Of a stretch of 64,000 nucleotides of DNA, positions 63,901-64,000 are shown piece after piece; within the stretch, counting starts at the first letter, position 1; each line of letters starts with the position of its first letter. Position numbers and translations under genes: made by a program. This DNA comes from Zerene cesonia. Taxonomy: Eukaryota > Arthropoda > Insecta > Lepidoptera > Pieridae. The stretch covers positions 6,519,967-6,583,966 of the forward strand of contig NC_052120.1 of assembly GCF_012273895.1 (NCBI RefSeq). The letters are read 5' to 3'. The notes beneath the pieces were generated by a model. That model saw only the letters and a program-made list of their open reading frames with translations, searched no databases and was not told the DNA's origin.

Positions 63901-64000
63901 ATTCCGTTTATCCATTACAGGTAAGTGTAGGAAGGACAATGAACACACTTTATAATTTATTTATTAATATCAAAATTATAATTTTATGACCGTGTACACT
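60989..64000 (-). other. Intron of ABCG gene B running off the window
   Basis: No Walker A exon (GPSGAGK) is found on the - strand here, so that exon lies beyond the edge. Two TTATCTGTGG motifs occur at 62108-62134. No other gene is seen. Confidence 0.55.

Noticed and set aside
63880..63925. Possible first exon of ABCG gene B (ATGGATAAACGG on the - strand)
   Set aside because: The frame runs to a stop without a good donor and lacks the expected strand motif; the Walker A exon is also absent from the window.
1..64000. CRISPR arrays, prokaryotic operons, integrated viral genes
   Set aside because: No regularly spaced repeats and no such genes are visible; all gene structure is insect-like.

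Overview
The window is nuclear DNA from an insect, very probably a moth or butterfly. It is AT-rich, its genes are split by GT-AG introns, and it carries many copies of short repeats of the kinds scattered through lepidopteran genomes, such as Lep1-type Helitron-like elements ending in a small hairpin plus CTAG. There are three runs of exactly 1000 N (5007-6006, 26525-27524, 51910-52909), which are scaffold placeholders. No bacterial operons, CRISPR arrays or viral genes were found.

Layout. (1) 2-1189, + strand: the last coding exon of a SLC3-family amino-acid-transporter heavy chain (CD98hc/rBAT type). (2) 3991-9406, - strand: a three-exon gene for Expanded, the FERM-domain regulator of Hippo signalling. 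An artificial scaffold gap cuts its proline-rich part; a probable non-coding first exon and promoter lie near 16 kb. (3) 20605-23655, + strand: a complete five-exon TMEM62-type metallophosphoesterase of 649 residues. (4) 25485-47293, - strand: a complete ABCG half-transporter with eleven coding exons and two mutually compatible alternative first exons (40.3 and 47.2 kb), predicting 607- and 603-residue isoforms. (5) 50231-60988, - strand: the last eight coding exons of a second, paralogous ABCG half-transporter; its start and Walker A exon lie beyond the right edge.

The two ABCG genes form a tandem pair: several exons have identical lengths, and one exon of 257 nt in the second gene corresponds exactly to two exons (101 + 156 nt) in the first. 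The intron that makes the difference holds a 5'-truncated non-LTR retrotransposon with a 13-bp target-site duplication, and one of the scaffold gaps. The rest is introns and intergenic DNA with Helitron-like elements, SINE-like elements, inverted repeats and simple repeats.

The genes do not form a pathway; apart from the ABCG pair they are independent neighbours. The most useful observations are the duplicated first exon of the first ABCG gene, the exon fusion or fission between the paralogs, the 63-bp overlap showing that the gap in expanded is false, and the conserved degron-like and PPxY motifs in Expanded. I saw no clear sign of an entirely new system.
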